Positions 1 to 10,299 of a DNA stretch of 64,000 nucleotides are shown here, piece after piece; the first letter of the stretch is position 1, and the number at the start of each line of letters is the position of its first letter. Source of the DNA: Haematococcus lacustris (lineage: Eukaryota > Chlorophyta > Chlorophyceae > Chlamydomonadales > Haematococcaceae); contig JASKMD010000008.1 of assembly GCA_030144725.1 (NCBI GenBank), positions 3,375,400-3,439,399 on the forward strand. The letters are read 5' to 3'. The notes under the pieces are model-generated. The model was given only the letters and a program-made list of their open reading frames with translations, had not been told where the DNA came from and ran no database searches. A program made the position numbers and the translations under genes.

Positions 1-104
1 GGGGACCTTGATGACCTGCAGCCAAGCCCTATGTAATCTGCCAGGTGCCATGCGCATTGTGCGTCTTGTGTGCCATGCAGCTGTAGGAGACGGCAGCTCA
101 CAGC

Positions 105-420
105 TCCCAGTGGCGCTGGGGGACACGCAAGCAGCTGGTCGTGTTCTTTGGCAATGCTAGCATTGCTACATCGGGTGGGTTGGGGGGCAGTGCTGTGTCG
201 CAGGCCTGACGCAAGGTAGTGGATAGCCGCAACAGCGGCCAGCTAGCAGATAGGCAGCCAGGCAAGCAGGCAAGAGGGTGACATTGGACGAGTTCCGCAC
301 CAGCAAGTTATGGCTCAGCTGTGGACAGCCCCCAGCCCTGTGAGAGACAGATGGACCGGCTCGGCTCAAGGCGCCAGTTCGGGGCCTTGTGTGGCGCCCC
401 TGGATGAACCAGGTCTCCCC
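105..420 (+). pseudogene. Decayed Fanzor (TnpB-like) fragment, RuvC-II region
   Basis: Plus-strand translation gives KQLVVFFGNASIAT from base 129, then after a stop and a frame change LDEFRTSKL from base 284 and VRGLVWRP from base 377. The (V/L)DEFRTS motif is the segment around the second RuvC block of Fanzor proteins, the eukaryotic relatives of TnpB. Stops (about 210 and 332) and the frame change show it is not coding now. It resembles the second Fanzor subfamily of this window (tails at 4.3, 8.5 and 61 kb) more than the gene at 41-44 kb. Family assignment rests on motif recognition only. Confidence 0.55.
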
Positions 421-635
421 TGAGGACATGGGCAGATGGCTGAACGGAGAGTGCAAGAAGCAAAAAAAAGAAGAAGAAGAAGAGGGCAGGAGAAGCTCCA
501 TGGCCCCCAGTACAGCTATGCTCATGGCCTGAACGCTCGGCGGCCCCAGAAAGGGGCCTGGGCCATGGAATATGTATCAGGGATTGTGCTCAAGTGATGG
601 GATTGTGTCGAGTGATGTCACGCAGGGTATCGCAG

Positions 636-2223
636 CTGGTACCACCCTACAATCAGGCCCACATCCAGGCCCTCAAGGCCACCTGGGACCAGCAGTGGGA
701 GGAGTACGCCCCGCCCCGCCCCGCCCCGCCCCGCCCCGCCCCGCCCCGCCCCGCCCCGCCCCGCCCCGCCCCGCCCCGCCCCGCCCCGCCCCGCCCCGCC
801 CCGCCCCGCCCCGCCCCGCCCCGCCCCGCCCCGCCCCGCCCCGCCCCGCCCCGCCCCGCCCCGCCCCGCCCCGCCCCGCCCCGCCCCGCCCCGCCCCGCC
901 CCGCCCCGCCCCGCCCCGCCCCGCCCCGCCCCGCCCCGCCCCGCCCCGCCCCGCCCCGCCCCGCCCCGCCCCGCCCCGCCCCGCCCCGCCCCGCCCCGCC
1001 CCGCCCCGCCCCGCCCCGCCCCGCCCCGCCCCGCCCCGCCCCGCCCCGCCCCGCCCCGCCCCGCCCCGCCCCGCCCCGCCCCGCCCCGCCCCGCCCCGCC
1101 CCGCCCCGCCCCGCCCCGCCCCGCCCCGCCCCGCCCCGCCCCGCCCCGCCCCGCCCCGCCCCGCCCCGCCCCGCCCCGCCCCGCCCCGCCCCGCCCCGCC
1201 CCGCCCCGCCCCGCCCCGCCCCGCCCCGCCCCGCCCCGCCCCGCCCCGCCCCGCCCCGCCCCGCCCCGCCCCGCCCCGCCCCGCCCCGCCCCGCCCCGCC
1301 CCGCCCCGCCCCGCCCCGCCCCGCCCCGCCCCGCCCCGCCCCGCCCCGCCCCGCCCCGCCCCGCCCCGCCCCGCCCCGCCCCGCCCCGCCCCGCCCCGCC
1401 CCGCCCCGCCCCGCCCCGCCCCGCCCCGCCCCGCCCCGCCCCGCCCCGCCCCGCCCCGCCCCGCCCCGCCCCGCCCCGCCCCGCCCCGCCCCGCCCCGCC
1501 CCGCCCCGCCCCGCCCCGCCCCGCCCCGCCCCGCCCCGCCCCGCCCCGCCCCGCCCCGCCCCGCCCCGCCCCGCCCCGCCCCGCCCCGCCCCGCCCCGCC
1601 CCGCCCCGCCCCGCCCCGCCCCGCCCCGCCCCGCCCCGCCCCGCCCCGCCCCGCCCCGCCCCGCCCCGCCCCGCCCCGCCCCGCCCCGCCCCGCCCCGCC
1701 CCGCCCCGCCCCGCCCCGCCCCGCCCCGCCCCGCCCCGCCCCGCCCCGCCCCGCCCCGCCCCGCCCCGCCCCGCCCCGCCCCGCCCCGCCCCGCCCCGCC
1801 CCGCCCCGCCCCGCCCCGCCCCGCCCCGCCCCGCCCCGCCCCGCCCCGCCCCGCCCCGCCCCGCCCCGCCCCGCCCCGCCCCGCCCCGCCCCGCCCCGCC
1901 CCGCCCCGCCCCGCCCCGCCCCGCCCCGCCCCGCCCCGCCCCGCCCCGCCCCGCCCCGCCCCGCCCCGCCCCGCCCCGCCCCGCCCCGCCCCGCCCCGCC
2001 CCGCCCCGCCCCGCCCCGCCCCGCCCCGCCCCGCCCCGCCCCGCCCCGCCCCGCCCCGCCCCGCCCCGCCCCGCCCCGCCCCGCCCCGCCCCGCCCCGCC
2101 CCGCCCCGCCCCGCCCCGCCCCGCCCCGCCCCGCCCCGCCCCGAACTCCCAACCGTTGTTTTGCAGCTGACTGTACTGGATAAACTTCGGCCAATGGGGC
2201 AGGCTGTCAGCAAGAAACTGTAG
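636..2223 (+). CDS. Last two exons of an unrecognised gene, intron is a CCCCG array
   Basis: An acceptor-like site precedes base 636, and the following exon reads [20 protein letters not shown], a helical, non-repetitive peptide. It reaches a possible donor (GA|GTACGC, about base 703). The sequence then becomes a pure CCCCG array up to base 2143, followed by a pyrimidine stretch and TTTTGCAG, after which base 2167 opens [18 protein letters not shown] and a TAG stop at 2221-2223. With the canonical donor the phases give an earlier stop, so the exact donor is unresolved. The 5' part of the gene was not recognised upstream. The stop lies about 25 bases from the convergent end of the next gene. 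Function unknown; the existence of the last exon is more secure than the joined model. Confidence 0.4.
706..2143. repeat. Pure CCCCG pentanucleotide array, about 287 copies
   Basis: About 1,435 bases of uninterrupted CCCCG/GGGGC. No interruption is visible in any printed line. It occupies the whole interior of a putative intron. The minus strand is G-rich in runs of four and could form G-quadruplexes. All long ORFs here (PPRPA on plus, GGAGR on minus) are products of the repeat. Confidence 0.97.
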
Positions 2224-2248
2224 CTGTGTCAGGTCGGTCATGCCGAGG

Positions 2249-2851
2249 TCAGTCGATGTTGAGCGGCACTGGGGGGGGCAGCTGGGCTGGGGCTGCTGCT
2301 GTGCGGGGGGAGCTGCGTGTGGCAAGGCGGGGGTGAGCATAAGGAGGGTGGGCTGGGTCAGGTGGTGGAGGGGGGCCTGGGGCTGGACCTGCTGCTGGGA
2401 AGCCTGGAGTGGGCTGACCTAGGAAGGACTGGAGCAACACTGTCAGGCACAGGACAGCTGTTAGGCAACATTGCTTGCTGCTCATGGTCATACGCTTGTT
2501 GATCTCCGCCACAACTGCGTCTACTTGGGCTGGGCTGAGGTCAGGCAGGGCTGCCTCCACAAGACCACGCAGAGCTGCCTTGATGACCTGGCGCCTCTCT
2601 GCAATTACTACCTCGACAGCCTGCCCCTGCCCCTGGACTTGCTGCCCACTGCCACTGGCACCTGCAGACAGGGAAAGCACAGCACACGCACGGCAGGATT
2701 TGATGCACGGAGTCGCAATGTCGCGTGGTGCACACTGCGTCGCGTCGTCAGTTAGCTTCGGGGGAGCCTAGCCTGTCGTTGAGCATCTCGGCTTACCGGC
2801 TGCGGAGGGTGCGGGGGAGACGGGGCGCTTGCGGTTCCTTTTCGGGGACAT
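2249..2851 (-). CDS. Small two-exon gene, basic N-terminus, unknown function
   Basis: Exon 1 starts at ATG 2851-2849 (MSPKRNRKRPVSPAPSAAG) and ends at base 2797 on a G|GTAAGCC donor. Exon 2 opens after CTGTCTGCAG at base 2661 and runs to the stop at 2249. The phases join exactly, giving about 155 residues. The N-terminus is a Lys/Arg-rich, nuclear-signal-like stretch. Residues about 32-75 look helical (VIAERRQVIKAALRGLVEAA, then a second helix). A Cys/Leu-rich hydrophobic segment (CCLTAVLCLTVLLQSFL) follows, then a Pro-rich tail. I do not recognise a family. A further intron near the hydrophobic segment is possible. It could be a domesticated or transposon ORF; a MSPSRQR-starting ORF at 11.9 kb has a vaguely similar layout. 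Confidence 0.45.
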
Positions 2852-3741
2852 CACAGGGACTGAGCAACACCATCGTAGCGGAGTGGCCGTGTTGGGGTGT
2901 GCATCAGGTTGGCATCTAACCAGAGTGCCGGCAACCGGAGTGGGGCGGAAGTGAGGTCCATTACATATCAATTACATGGAGCATGTTCTGGTCACCCCCG
3001 CCAATGTGAGACCCGCAAATGTGAGACGGTCTGGGGCGCGAATCTCCGTGTAGCTCGTGACAAAGTTTTGACGCAGTCGGGTGTAACAGGCGTATGCGGC
3101 ACCCAGCAGCCTCAAAACACTAGCTGAGATCGGCGCCCGCCCAAACCTGTGCCTTCCGCTCCTAAAAGACTCACGCACATCATAAGGCGAGGCTAGCAAT
3201 CCTTCTACGCACGCCGTAAGCCAACGGCACAAGTGCAGTACGCCTGCTTGCATGTCAGTGCATGGAGCATATAATTCGTGAATATGCGCACAAATCAGCC
3301 AGCTGGCACCCCTTACCTCACTGACGTTGCGGCATGACTCTATGCAAATGTAAGCTGCCTTATGACAGCGCTACATCATCACTTGGCAATGTGTTGTCGA
3401 CACCACTACATGTATCGATGCTCAAACGCCTTGCAACACCACTACAGAAGACATGTATCGCTGATGCCAAGCACATGCATTGATGTAAAAAGGTGGCAAC
3501 ACCACACCACAACACCTCCACTCGTACACATCAACACCACCACCCTCAACAACACCTTCTCAGAGGATGCTTTGAGTGTCAGCTTGCCTAAACCGGACAC
3601 CTCAGAGGCATGGTCAAGGCAACGGTGTTGCCATCCCTAACGCCCTCATTGCACAGCTAGGCAAACCCTGCAAACTGAAGGCGTGTTTATGTTTACCGGC
3701 CATAACTATACAATTTGTGATAAGACGAGTATTCCTGCGTG
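2852..3741. other. No supported gene
   Basis: Between the small minus gene and the Lunapark-like start. A 93-codon open frame (2972-3253, minus) has non-repetitive composition but no splice partners or recognisable motif. The stretch is less GC-rich than its surroundings and could hold promoters for the genes on either side. Confidence 0.5.
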
Positions 3742-6671
3742 ATGGTTTGGTGGCTGCTTCGGCGTAGGCGGAGCGACAGCTACCACGCTAATCTAGAAAA
3801 AGAGTTTGAGCGCTTTGACCTGAGATGCCGACACATAGCGGTGCGTGTACACCATAGATCGATGACTAGAGCTTCATGCTATGTTCAAGTTCGCCCACCT
3901 GCACTGTGCGCAGAAGCGGAGGAGCCAACGGAAAAGAAACATGGCAGCTCAGGACAGGACCTTCATGGCTGCTGCAGCCATTACCACCATAGCTGCACTG
4001 GCACATCTTACCTGGGCAAGTATTGCTGCTCAGAGTTGCCAGCCCTAGCTTCCAAGCCCCAGCTCCCAGCCCCAACTTCCAGTGCCTCACACTGCCTGCC
4101 TCAGCCCCCTCATCCCTCACTAGGGCCTCCATTTGAGTCGGACCACTAGGGACCACTAGGGACAACTCCAGATGGTAAAAAGGGGTTGTGTGGAGTAATG
4201 TTCCCATGCACATGGCACATGGCATGGTCGCCTTTCACCTACACCATTGCCTGACCCCTATGACAGGGGCTATGGTCTAGATATGGCATGACTGGCATGC
4301 ACTGATTGTGAGCTAATGACAGCTCCAAGGGGGGGGCACACACTACTGTGCCCCAGCAGGCTGCTGCTGCTGGGGCTTTAATGGTTTGTCTCGCACCCGC
4401 TTGTAGCCCAGGCCAGGGTACTCCTTGCCCTTGGCTGGCAGATCTTCCTGCTCTGGCCACCAGCACAGCTCCAGCGGCCGCCACTTGCTCTCCCCAATGC
4501 GCTGCATGTTCAGCGCTGTGTTGCAGTCCCTGTCCAGCCACCTGCCTGGCTATGGTGTTGGCTTGACGTTGGCAGCCTTGCCCTTGGCCTTGCCTTTCCC
4601 CTTGGTGGTCTGGGTGGGCTCAGCTTCCTGCTCAGCCTTGGCTTGCTGTGCTTGGCTGGCAGGGGCGTGCTGGGCCCTGGCTCTGAGGCTGCTGGCTGTG
4701 TGGCTGCCTGGCTGCTGCATGTGGCCTGTGAGGGTTTGCGGGAGCCATTACCGGGCTCCGCATCATTCCCCGCACTGGCTGATCACGCTGCTGGCTCCAG
4801 GCTGGGCGCAGCAGGCAGTGTTGCACTTGACCTGACTGCCTCAGCTGGAACACAGCTGGAACACAGATTGGTGCAGCCCAGTATACACTGATGCCCGTGG
4901 GCCTAGCTCAGCCACCACCAGGCTGCAGCCGCAGCCTGCCTCTGCTCCTCCCATGCCTGCCGCTGCCGCTGCTGGACCTTTCGTGGCTCGCGGCTTGCCT
5001 AAAGCTACCCACAACCAGCATGTCCACCAACCAAGTAAACGATAAGGGGAGGAAGCCCACTTTATGCATCACCATGTGACCATGGAACTAGGGTTGTCCC
5101 ATGTTGGCATTTTGGCTAAAAATCAGCATCTTTTGCATTGCGGCTATGCACAAGACACACAGATGACACAGCCTGCCTGCAACCGCCTGCCCCAGCATGC
5201 TAACACGCTGACCTTGCTGGCGTGGCGTCCTGTTGCAGATGAACCAGCAGCCCAGCTTCACATTCCTGGTGTGGGACAAGCTGCGGAGGGCAGTGGCCTC
5301 CTTCCTTGTTCCAGTCTTGGTCCTGGCAGTCTCCCGGCTAATCAGCCAGGTGTGAGTCAAGTTGCTCCATCAGGGCCCTCCCTCCTCTGGCAGCAGAGCT
5401 CTCCTTGTGAGCGGCAGCAGGAGGGAGGAGCTTGCGGTTTCGCAATTAAACAGGGGCACGCAAGCTGCTGCGTGCGATAGCTGAGATGATACAATAGCGG
5501 CAGTATGGCAGAAAAGTTGGGGGAGGAACGCAACCAGCACCGCATGGCAGCAGCTGCCGAGAGTGCTGATGCCCACCATGATGCCAGTGTGGGTGTTGAA
5601 TGGGCCTTCCATTTCCTTGTACTCTTCTGCCCAGCATCGTCCCAATGTGGTGCTGGGGCTGTGTGCAGTGCCAGCTGCTGCTGGACCAGAGAGACCAACG
5701 AGAGCTGCAGCGCGTGACGGACACCAAGAAGCGCATGGTCAAGGACCTCAAGGTGGACTAAGGGGTAGCCAGGGGAGGTGAAGGGCCTAAGGAATCCCTG
5801 GCAGCCCTGCAGGAAGCTGCCAGGAAGCTGCCAGGCAGTTGCGTGTGCATTGCCTCTTTGCAACCCTGCACCCTGCATGGCTGAGCCTGCCAGCACCTCA
5901 TGAGGCCTTATCAGTCAAATAGCCAGCACCTAATGGCAGGTACCAATTGCACAGTGTTGTGTTTGCAGGTGCCAGGTGGCCCAGCCGTGGGGTTTGAAGC
6001 TGGTGGAAGGAACTGCCTCCTCAAACCCTTCCCCGCACCCTGCTGCTGCAGGACTCCACCCACTTTGAGAAAACCATGGAGCTGCTGAAAAAGTACGACC
6101 CAGAGCAGCAGCAGCCGCTGCCAGTGCTGGCGCTCCCAGCTGCAGGTGTGGCTGTGCCAGGCAGGCTGGCTAGGGGAGGGGGCACAAGACAGGGGGGTCA
6201 AGGAAGGCTGTCAATGAGGCTGTTGCTCAACACAGCTGGTGGGGTGCAGGCCGTGGTGGGCTGTGGTCCTAGGCGCTGTCCTGGGCTGTCCTAGGCAGCT
6301 AGCTGTCGACCCTGGACCAGCCCTCCTGCACCAGCGCCAGGCCTGTGAGGTGACTTCGCTGATTGGCCGCCGCACAGCCCTGCTGCTGCTCCTTGTTGCC
6401 ACACCCCTCACATGACTTGCCTCCCTCAGCGTGTGTCCTGCCCCATCAGCATCAGCAGCTTGTTGGGTAGTGCTGGTGCAGCCTTGCCCCTGATGGCTGT
6501 AGGTGGCCTGGGCACGGGAGGCCGGCTGACACCCACATCACAGCTGCTGGCGCGCACGAGCACAGCGGCTGTGGCTGCGGCAGCGGGGGCAGGCAAGGCG
6601 CTGTTCCCGCTGCTTGACAGCCTGGCAAATAACATGATTGGGGACAATCCACACCTGGTGGAGGAGCTGAG
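3742..6671 (+). CDS. LNP: Lunapark-like ER junction protein (C-terminus unresolved)
   Basis: Lunapark proteins sit at three-way junctions of ER tubules, with two membrane helices between coiled coils and a C-terminal zinc finger. Exons seen: 3742-3843 (ATG, MVWWLLRRRRSDSYHANLEK, N-terminal coiled coil); about 3916-4019 (KRRSQRKRNMAAQ, then hydrophobic helix FMAAAAITTIAALAHLTWAS); 5239-5349 (WDKLRRAVASFLVPVLVLAV, second hydrophobic helix); 5669-5752 (QRELQRVTDTKKRMVKDLK); 6052-6145 (FEKTMELLKKYDPEQQQ, matching the family's IQRYDPD segment); about 6431-6671 (FPLLDSLANNMIGDNP, matching the LVGEDP block before the zinc finger). Most sites are GT-AG, but the joins after the second and fifth exons do not phase cleanly, so exons are missing or mis-set. 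The zinc-finger exon was not found and may lie beyond the minisatellite or be lost. Assignment comes from the order of features, not an alignment. Confidence 0.55.
4110..4850 (-). pseudogene. Fanzor subfamily-2 C-terminus and 3' flank, in Lunapark intron
   Basis: On minus: LRPAWSQQRDQPVRGMM (about 4.8 kb), a linker rich in Ala/Gln/Lys, then DRDCNTALNMQRIGESKWRP, LELCWWP, GKEYPGLGYKRVRDKP and a Gln run ending near 4350. DRDxNxAxNI is the third RuvC motif of TnpB/Fanzor nucleases and carries the last catalytic Asp, which is kept. Upstream frames are broken, so this is a fragment. Bases 4110-4310 continue into a 3' flank also found at 10.0-10.25 and 60.84-61.09 kb. It lies antisense in the putative 4.0-5.2 kb Lunapark intron. 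Confidence 0.65.
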
Positions 6672-6679
6672 GTGTGGCA

Positions 6680-7098
6680 GGGGAGGAGCGGGGGCAAGGG
6701 CAGGGGAGGAGCAGGAGCGGGGGCAAGGGCAGGGGAGGAGCAGGAGCGGGGGCAAGGGCAGGGGAGGAGCAGGAGCGGGGGCAAGGGGCAGGGGAGGAGC
6801 AGGAGCGGGGGCAAGGGGCAGGGGAGGAGCAGGAGCGGGGGCAAGGGCAGGGGAGGAGCAGGAGCGGGGGCAAGGGGCAGGGGAGGAGCAGGAGCGGGGG
6901 CAAGGGCAGGGGAGGAGCAGGAGCGGGGGCAAGGGGCAGGGGAGGAGCAGGAGCGGGGGCAAGGGGCAGGGGAGGAGCAGGAGCGGGGGCAAGGGCAGGG
7001 GAGGAGCAGGAGCGGGGGCAAGGGGCAGGGGAGGAGCAGGAGCGGGGGCAAGGGCAGGGGAGGAGCAGGAGCGGGGGCAAGGGGCAGGGGAGGAGCAG
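6680..7098. repeat. Minisatellite, 30-31 base unit, about 13 copies
   Basis: Tandem units of GGGGAGGAGCAGGAGCGGGG plus a GCAAGGG(G)CA connector. Unit length alternates by one G, so every frame is open on both strands and yields false Gly/Arg or Pro/Leu ORFs. It starts just after the GAG|GTGTGG donor of the last recognised Lunapark-like exon, so it is probably intronic. Confidence 0.9.
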
Positions 7099-7111
7099 AG
7101 GCTAGGCCTGG

Positions 7112-8291
7112 TGGCAGCCTGTCTGACGCTTGTCTAGCTAGGCATTGACTGTGTAGGGCGGGGTGGAGTCAGTAGTTTGCCGCAGGTTTGCAGTGAGAGT
7201 GGAAAGACGGCATGATACCCTGTAAGTGGTCTCACCTCGGCAACCCCAGCTCTGCCACAGTGCCAGGTCAGGCAACTGCACGCCATGCTGAGCCCCCGTG
7301 TTGCAGCCGCACCTCCACGGCTGCTGCATCCCCAGCTGGCAGTCCCATGTGCCCATTGACTCCCTGACCCCTGCAGCACCTTTCTTTTCAGACCTTGCCA
7401 AACATGGCCTCCTGCACACCGTGACCCTGGAACCACACTGCTCCAATCAGCCAGCTTTCAACATCACGTCTCGCTGACCTGAAACCGCTGAACTGAAATC
7501 GTCAGCCTAAAGCATCATGTCTCAGATAGCCAGCCTGCTGGTGTGCAAGCGCAAGCAGGTGCAAGAGGCTAGCAGATGGGACATTGCAACTTCGTGGTCA
7601 TCCTCATTACACCTGCGCCCAGCGCTGATGCTGTAGCCCCCATTGCTGCTGCAGGCGGACCCAGCGTCAAATGCAGGGGCTGCAGGAACGCAATGCCGCG
7701 CTCAAGGCAGAGCTGCTTGAGCTGCACAAGCGCTATGACCTGCCACTGTCAGACGTGCTGCAAGCAGAGGTCCAGGGGAAGCTGGTTAGCAGCTGCTGCT
7801 TAACGCAGCAGGCGTTGAGCCGGCCATGTGGGGACGATGTGGCTCGCCCAACAGGCAGTGAGGACCAGCGTTTGAGGTGCAGTGAGGCTGGGCAGCTGAT
7901 GCTCCAAGGCAAGGCAGACAAGGAGATAGCCGGGTGAGGGTGCTGGTGCTACTAATGTTGACTCAGACAGGTGTTGTGTGACTGCAAACCATGCGATGCT
8001 CCAGGTTGCTCATGGCCGTCATGCAGTGTCTGACCCAGCAGGCAACATGTGCCTATGCAAACCTGGCAGCAGCCATGCGGGCACTGCCAAGCCATGCATG
8101 GTCAGGTTGCCTGGAGGTTGCATGTTGAGCAGCTGCTGCTGTATGACACGTGCCTGCGCAATGGAAGCACAGGAGTCACTCACTGAGGGTGGTGGTTTGT
8201 CTGGTGACTACGAGTGTGACCCTGTCGTGCCGCCCACCAGCAGCTGTTGTGGCTGCTGGGGCTGTGGTTGGCCAAGAGTTGCAGCAAGTGT

Positions 8292-8323
<32 letters not shown>

Positions 8324-8440
8324 GCAGAAAGGGAAAGGGGTAGCAGCATGCTTGCCACAGCTTGCCACACTGTACGGAGCTCTTGTACACATCGTGGTTC
8401 GCACACCAGGTGTGCTGGTAGGCTGCTCCCATGCGTTCAC
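7112..8440 (+). other. One candidate coiled-coil exon, otherwise nothing supported
   Basis: An exon-like block runs from after CTGCTGCAG at 7655 to a GAG|GTCCAG donor at 7769. It reads MQGLQERNAALKAELLELHK followed by RYDLPLSDVLQAE, an amphipathic helix. It may be a downstream exon of the Lunapark-like gene or of another gene; phase could not be tied to a neighbour. A short CAG run sits at about 8294-8321. No other coding signal was found. Confidence 0.35.
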
Positions 8441-8458
8441 ATTAGCCACATAGCCAGC

Positions 8459-8870
8459 AGCGTCAGAGCCAGGGCCCAGCACTCCCCCGCCATCCAAGCG
8501 CAGCAAGCGCACCAAGGCTGAGCAGGCAGCAGAGCCCACCCAGCCCACCAACGGCAAAGGCAAGGGAAGAGGCAAGGTCGCTGAAGCCAAGCCCCCACCA
8601 CAACATGGCAGGTGGCTGAACAGGGACTGAAATGCAGCACGAAACATGCGGCGGACTGGGGAGAGCAAGTGGCGCCCCCAGGAGCTGTGCTAGTGGCCAG
8701 ACTGCCAGCCAAGGGCAAGGAGTATACTGAGCTGGGGTACAAGCGACTGTGAGACAAGCCACCCAAGGCCCAGCAGCAGCAGCAGCAGCCTGCTGAGGCA
8801 CAGTAATGTGTGTCCTCCCCATTTGAGCTGTCATCAGCTTACAATTTATGCATGTTTGTCAGTCAGACCC
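8459..8870 (+). pseudogene. Fanzor subfamily-2 tail remnant with start of 3' flank
   Basis: Plus-strand remnant of the tail seen at 4.3 and 61.1 kb: a Lys/Ala/Gln linker (about 8480-8600), LNRD followed by a stop where others have CN, then RRTGESKWRP, a broken LELCWWP region and the Gln-rich end at about 8775-8805. Bases after the stop (AGCTGTCATCAGCTTACAATT) match the start of the conserved 3' flank at 61.06 kb. In-frame stops show it is dead. Confidence 0.6.
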
Positions 8871-8904
8871 TCCCAACTCTGATAAAGTCATTTACACAAC
8901 CTTG

Positions 8905-9085
8905 TCATGGATGTCCCGGTGCCGGGACGTGTGCAATTGGGCGTAGCACCGTGCGGCATGCGATGACCGCTTAGTCTTCTACACGCCAGCTATGCCAGGA
9001 ACACCGTAGACGATGGGTGCACGTGCGCGACAAGGGCCTGCTGCGGAAGCGGCAGCGGCGGCACCAGCGGCAGCGATAGTGACAT
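8905..9085 (+). pseudogene. Fanzor subfamily-1 C-terminal remnant
   Basis: Translation gives CRDV near 8925 and, in shifted frames, YTPAMPG, then RDKGLLRKRQRRHQRQR ending in TAG at about 9083. This parallels the C-terminus of the 41-44 kb gene (YDRDVSAALNI, RPAMPKPG, ADKPLLLKWQRKLQQ, stop). Stops and shifts inside make it non-functional. Both remnants end about 40 bases before a similar hairpin. Confidence 0.5.
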
Positions 9086-9106
9086 GTGTATCATGCCATG
9101 AGCCAA

Positions 9107-9196
9107 ACAAACAATACGATTGCCCCTTACAAAGGGGATGTGTGTGCGCCAGAGTGTGCATAGGGTAGGGCTCTAGCGAATAGGAGGCGACTCCTA
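9107..9196 (+). ncRNA. Candidate structured RNA after Fanzor subfamily-1 stop
   Basis: Bases 9123-9137 form a hairpin CCCCTT-ACA-AAGGGG. The same segment in variant form (ACAATG..CCCTCACAAAGGGGATGTG) follows the stop of the 41 kb Fanzor on minus at about 41,095-41,130. Bases 9181-9196 form a second perfect hairpin, TAGGAG with a GCGA (GNRA) loop. Guide RNAs of TnpB/Fanzor nucleases are known to overlap or follow the 3' end of the nuclease gene; that this is one is inference. Confidence 0.35.
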
Positions 9197-10019
9197 GGTT
9201 AGGGACACACACCGGTCTCTCACTGCTGTGGACAAGTGTAGGGGCTCCACAGGAGGATAGGTATACAGCATTGTTGATATGTCCGTTCAGGCGCAAGTGC
9301 ATTGTGGAGGTACTTCGCATTGACGTGGTGGCCTCCGAACGCTGTGAGGGCAAGTACAGCCGGCGATCCTAATTCCTCCCGGCTCAAGTAACCCGACAAG
9401 GTTTCCTTGATGTAGGCGCGCACCTAGTGCTATTTCTGCGGGGTCCCAGGTCCCAAATGGTCCTTAAGCTCATAAATTCTTCTCAGCTCGGGGTAAGGCC
9501 TATGTTGTATAAAGCAGAATGACCCGCCCTTGCTGCTGCTCTCAATGTAGAAAATGCAGATGTTACCAGAAAGGTAGTTCACCCGTGCATAGCTACCCTC
9601 CAACACCATTGTTGGCAATTGTTGCAGGAGCCCGCTTACCTAATCTCAGCAGCCACCACCACCATCACCTCCTAGCCTCTCTCCTAGCCTCACTCATCAC
9701 ACTTCAGCCCCCTTGTCCCTCACAGTCAGCCAAGCCACCCCAGCATCACGTTCAGCTGTTAATAGCTAAGCATAGTAGGCCCTGGTGTATTGACATCTGA
9801 CCTCAGCTTGCCTCAGCTTGGCCGATTGTGCAGCACATACCGTGCTATAGGCTGCTACGCCTGGGCCTTGGGTGCTCAACTCAACAGCCGCTTACAGCCC
9901 AGGTCCTTGTACCTTTTCTATAGGGCAGGAGCCACCGCTCGACCATGCCATGGGTATAGGCTATACTATAGCTCCACTCAGCGCCACGGGGCCTTTCCTG
10001 CCCGTTGCGGCTGAGTTGC
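9197..10019. other. No supported gene
   Basis: No spliceable or motif-bearing frame was recognised. Open frames here are short, and codon content does not match the neighbouring real exons. Confidence 0.5.
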
Positions 10020-10250
10020 AGCCCCCTTGTCCCTCACTAGGGCCTCCATTTCAGCCGGATCAGTACTACCCACTAGCAGCCACTAGCGGGAATGTACTAG
10101 TGGGCAATAGTGACCCGACTCAAACAGTGTTATTGGGCTGTGTGGAGTAAACCCAGTGCACATGGCACATGAGCCGCCTACCACCTACATCATTGCCTGA
10201 CCCCTAAGGGCTAATGTGTAGAGTTGGCATGACAAAACATGCACTAAGTG
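10020..10250 (-). repeat. Copy of Fanzor subfamily-2 3' flank
   Basis: Nearly the same sequence as 60,835-61,070, and a diverged form of 4,110-4,320. It contains the inverted repeat CCACTAG..CTAGTGG at about 10,083-10,106 with a ten-base loop. In the other two loci this flank follows a Fanzor tail on the minus strand. Here the tail itself is missing. Confidence 0.7.
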
Positions 10251-10299
10251 TAAGTGTACCCCCCCCCTCATCACACTTAGCCAGCCACCCTATGGGTAT

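Noticed and set aside
572..2340. Long ORFs of about 510-555 codons on both strands (PPRPA, GGAGR)
   Set aside because: They are translations of the CCCCG array; a 5-base unit keeps frames open and the composition has no gene features.
2972..3253. 93-codon minus ORF
   Set aside because: No motif, no splice partner and a non-ATG context beyond the first codon; left unannotated.
6680..7098. Possible CRISPR-like array
   Set aside because: Contiguous tandem units without unique spacers, in a eukaryotic intron.
6412..7148. Gly/Arg-rich and Pro/Leu-rich ORFs of 140-240 codons
   Set aside because: Products of the 30-31 base minisatellite; only 6,431-6,671 is accepted as an exon.
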